Shown in pieces: positions 23,573 through 24,186 of a stretch of DNA of 24,186 bases. Position 1 is the stretch's first letter; the number at the start of each line of letters is the position of its first letter. This DNA comes from DASRDR01 sp044867785 (lineage in GTDB: Bacteria > Methylomirabilota > Methylomirabilia > Rokubacteriales > DASRDR01): the NCBI GenBank assembly GCA_044867785.1, contig JBIOVM010000042.1:1-24186 (forward strand), given 5' to 3'. Under the pieces are notes generated by a model. It had not been told where the DNA came from, did not search any database, and worked only from the letters and a program-made list of their open reading frames with translations. A program made the position numbers and the translations under genes.

Positions 23573-23944
23573 CAGAGTCCCGCGGACACGGGACCCCGTC
23601 TTCGGTGGGGCTCCAGCCAGGCCAGCGTCTCGGTCGTTTTTGCGTCCCGCCTTTTCCGCCCCCAGCCATGCCCTGAGCCGAGAGAAGTGGCGGGGCTCCG
23701 GAGCGCCCTGCCTGGGCAACCTCCAAGGCCGGCTGGCGCGCATCGAGTCGCGGCCCACATCGCCGGCGGGAGTCTCGGAAGGACGACCGCGCTACGGAGC
23801 CCTCAGGTCGGAAGGGATTGCATGCTCGATGCCGGCTTGGAAATAACGCGATTGGCGGGGATTTGTGGGCGGTCTGGTGCGGACACCCTGTCGCGCGTCC
23901 GACGCGCTGTCGTCCCGGGGTCCCGAACGCCCGGAGGCTCGAGC
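23573..23944. other. 372-bp intergenic region upstream of the histidine kinase
   Basis: No gene is supported here. Both flanking genes are on the minus strand, so it probably holds the kinase promoter and the end of the truncated upstream gene. It includes AT-richer patches at about 23636-23655 and 23835-23865. A weak sigma-54-like GG-N10-GC match at 23819-23834 on the minus strand is too degenerate to call. Short open frames cross the region but lack ribosome sites and domain features. Confidence 0.4.
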
Positions 23945-24186
23945 TCAGGGTCGAGGCGGCGCTCGGCCGTCAATCCCGGGCAGCCCCTCGCGAATGCGCC
24001 GCGAGAAATCGGACGCCCGGTCGGCGGCCTGCGCGGCGTCGTTGATCCGGGATCGCCGCCGAAGCGCCTCGAACGGCAGGCTCTGGTCGAGCCGTCCCTT
24101 CTCGTAGGCGTACTCGGCGGCGTATCCGCTCAGGAGGACTTTCCAGCTGAACGGCAGATGATCCGGGTTGACCCGGGTGTGCAGCA
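23945..24186 (-). CDS. 3' end of an unidentified gene, cut by the window edge
   Basis: The last 80 codons of a minus-strand gene enter from the right edge and stop with TGA at 23945-23947. The visible sequence begins LHTRVNPDHLPFSWKVLLSG and continues through AAEYAYEKGRLD, SLPFEALRRRSRIND, a helical segment AAQAADRASDFSRRIREGLPG and a short basic/proline tail. Amino-acid composition and the mix of helices and loops look like real protein, unlike the alternative frames. I do not recognise the family. No membrane segment is visible in this part. The start and most of the protein lie beyond the window. Confidence 0.6.
   Translation of the reverse strand, partial: LHTRVNPDHLPFSWKVLLSGYAAEYAYEKGRLDQSLPFEALRRRSRINDAAQAADRASDFSRRIREGLPGIDGRAPPRP

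Noticed and set aside
23819..23834. Sigma-54-like promoter (GG-N10-GC) upstream of the histidine kinase
   Set aside because: Only about 8 of 12 consensus positions match, the second element reads ATGC instead of TTGC, and it lies about 250 bp from the start codon. Chance matches are expected.
1..24186. tRNA or rRNA genes, CRISPR arrays, insertion sequences, toxin-antitoxin or defence genes
   Set aside because: None of their hallmarks was seen on either strand: no regularly spaced repeats, no transposase or integrase motifs and no tRNA-like cloverleaf in the intergenic regions.

Overview
The window is a very GC-rich stretch (estimated by eye at about 70% G+C, third codon positions mostly G or C) from a Gram-negative bacterium. 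This is shown by an outer-membrane beta-barrel protein, two lipoproteins, an RND efflux permease with its periplasmic adaptor, an AsmA-like envelope protein and a membrane-bound lytic transglycosylase. Codon use and gene content would suit an uncultured soil or subsurface lineage such as Rokubacteria/Methylomirabilota or a deltaproteobacterial relative. That placement is inference; there is no rRNA or other marker gene. I see no tRNA, rRNA, insertion sequence, integrase, phage gene or CRISPR array, so it reads as chromosomal core or mildly accessory DNA.

Layout. (1) 145-765 (+): an S-adenosylmethionine-decarboxylase-family pyruvoyl enzyme with all catalytic residues and an unusual insertion. 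(2) 796-12938 (-): a long co-oriented run of envelope and signalling genes. In transcription order these are a dCache-HAMP nucleotide cyclase, a large MscS-type channel, a TMEM220-like membrane protein overlapping it, a DUF748/AsmA-like protein, an MltF-like transglycosylase with two solute-binding domains, a rhomboid protease, a lipoprotein and a Tyr/Pro-rich exported protein. (3) 13156-13935 (+): a beta-barrel outer-membrane protein, divergent from the cyclase. (4) 14054-19665 (-): an efflux set (adaptor lipoprotein, RND permease, HAD phosphatase overlapping the permease stop, small coiled-coil protein). (5) 19793-20377 (+): a DinB-fold protein. (6) 20390-24186 (-): a cytochrome P450 with a one-base frameshift, its 3Fe-4S ferredoxin, a PAS-containing hybrid histidine kinase, and the 3' end of an unidentified gene cut by the window edge.

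How the parts fit. Spacing suggests several operons: rhomboid-lipoprotein-exported protein (gaps of 11-12 bp), DUF748-MltF (56 bp), MscS-TMEM220 (4-bp overlap), adaptor-RND-HAD (69-bp gap, then 4-bp overlap) and P450-ferredoxin (11 bp). The most unusual items are the tandem-sensor transglycosylase beside an AsmA-like protein with a possible OmpA-like tail, the cyclase with non-canonical purine-selecting residues and a PilZ-like tail, the solitary SpeD-like enzyme with a mid-protein insertion, and a four-copy 26-residue repeat in the efflux adaptor. I did not find a wholly new defence or mobile system.
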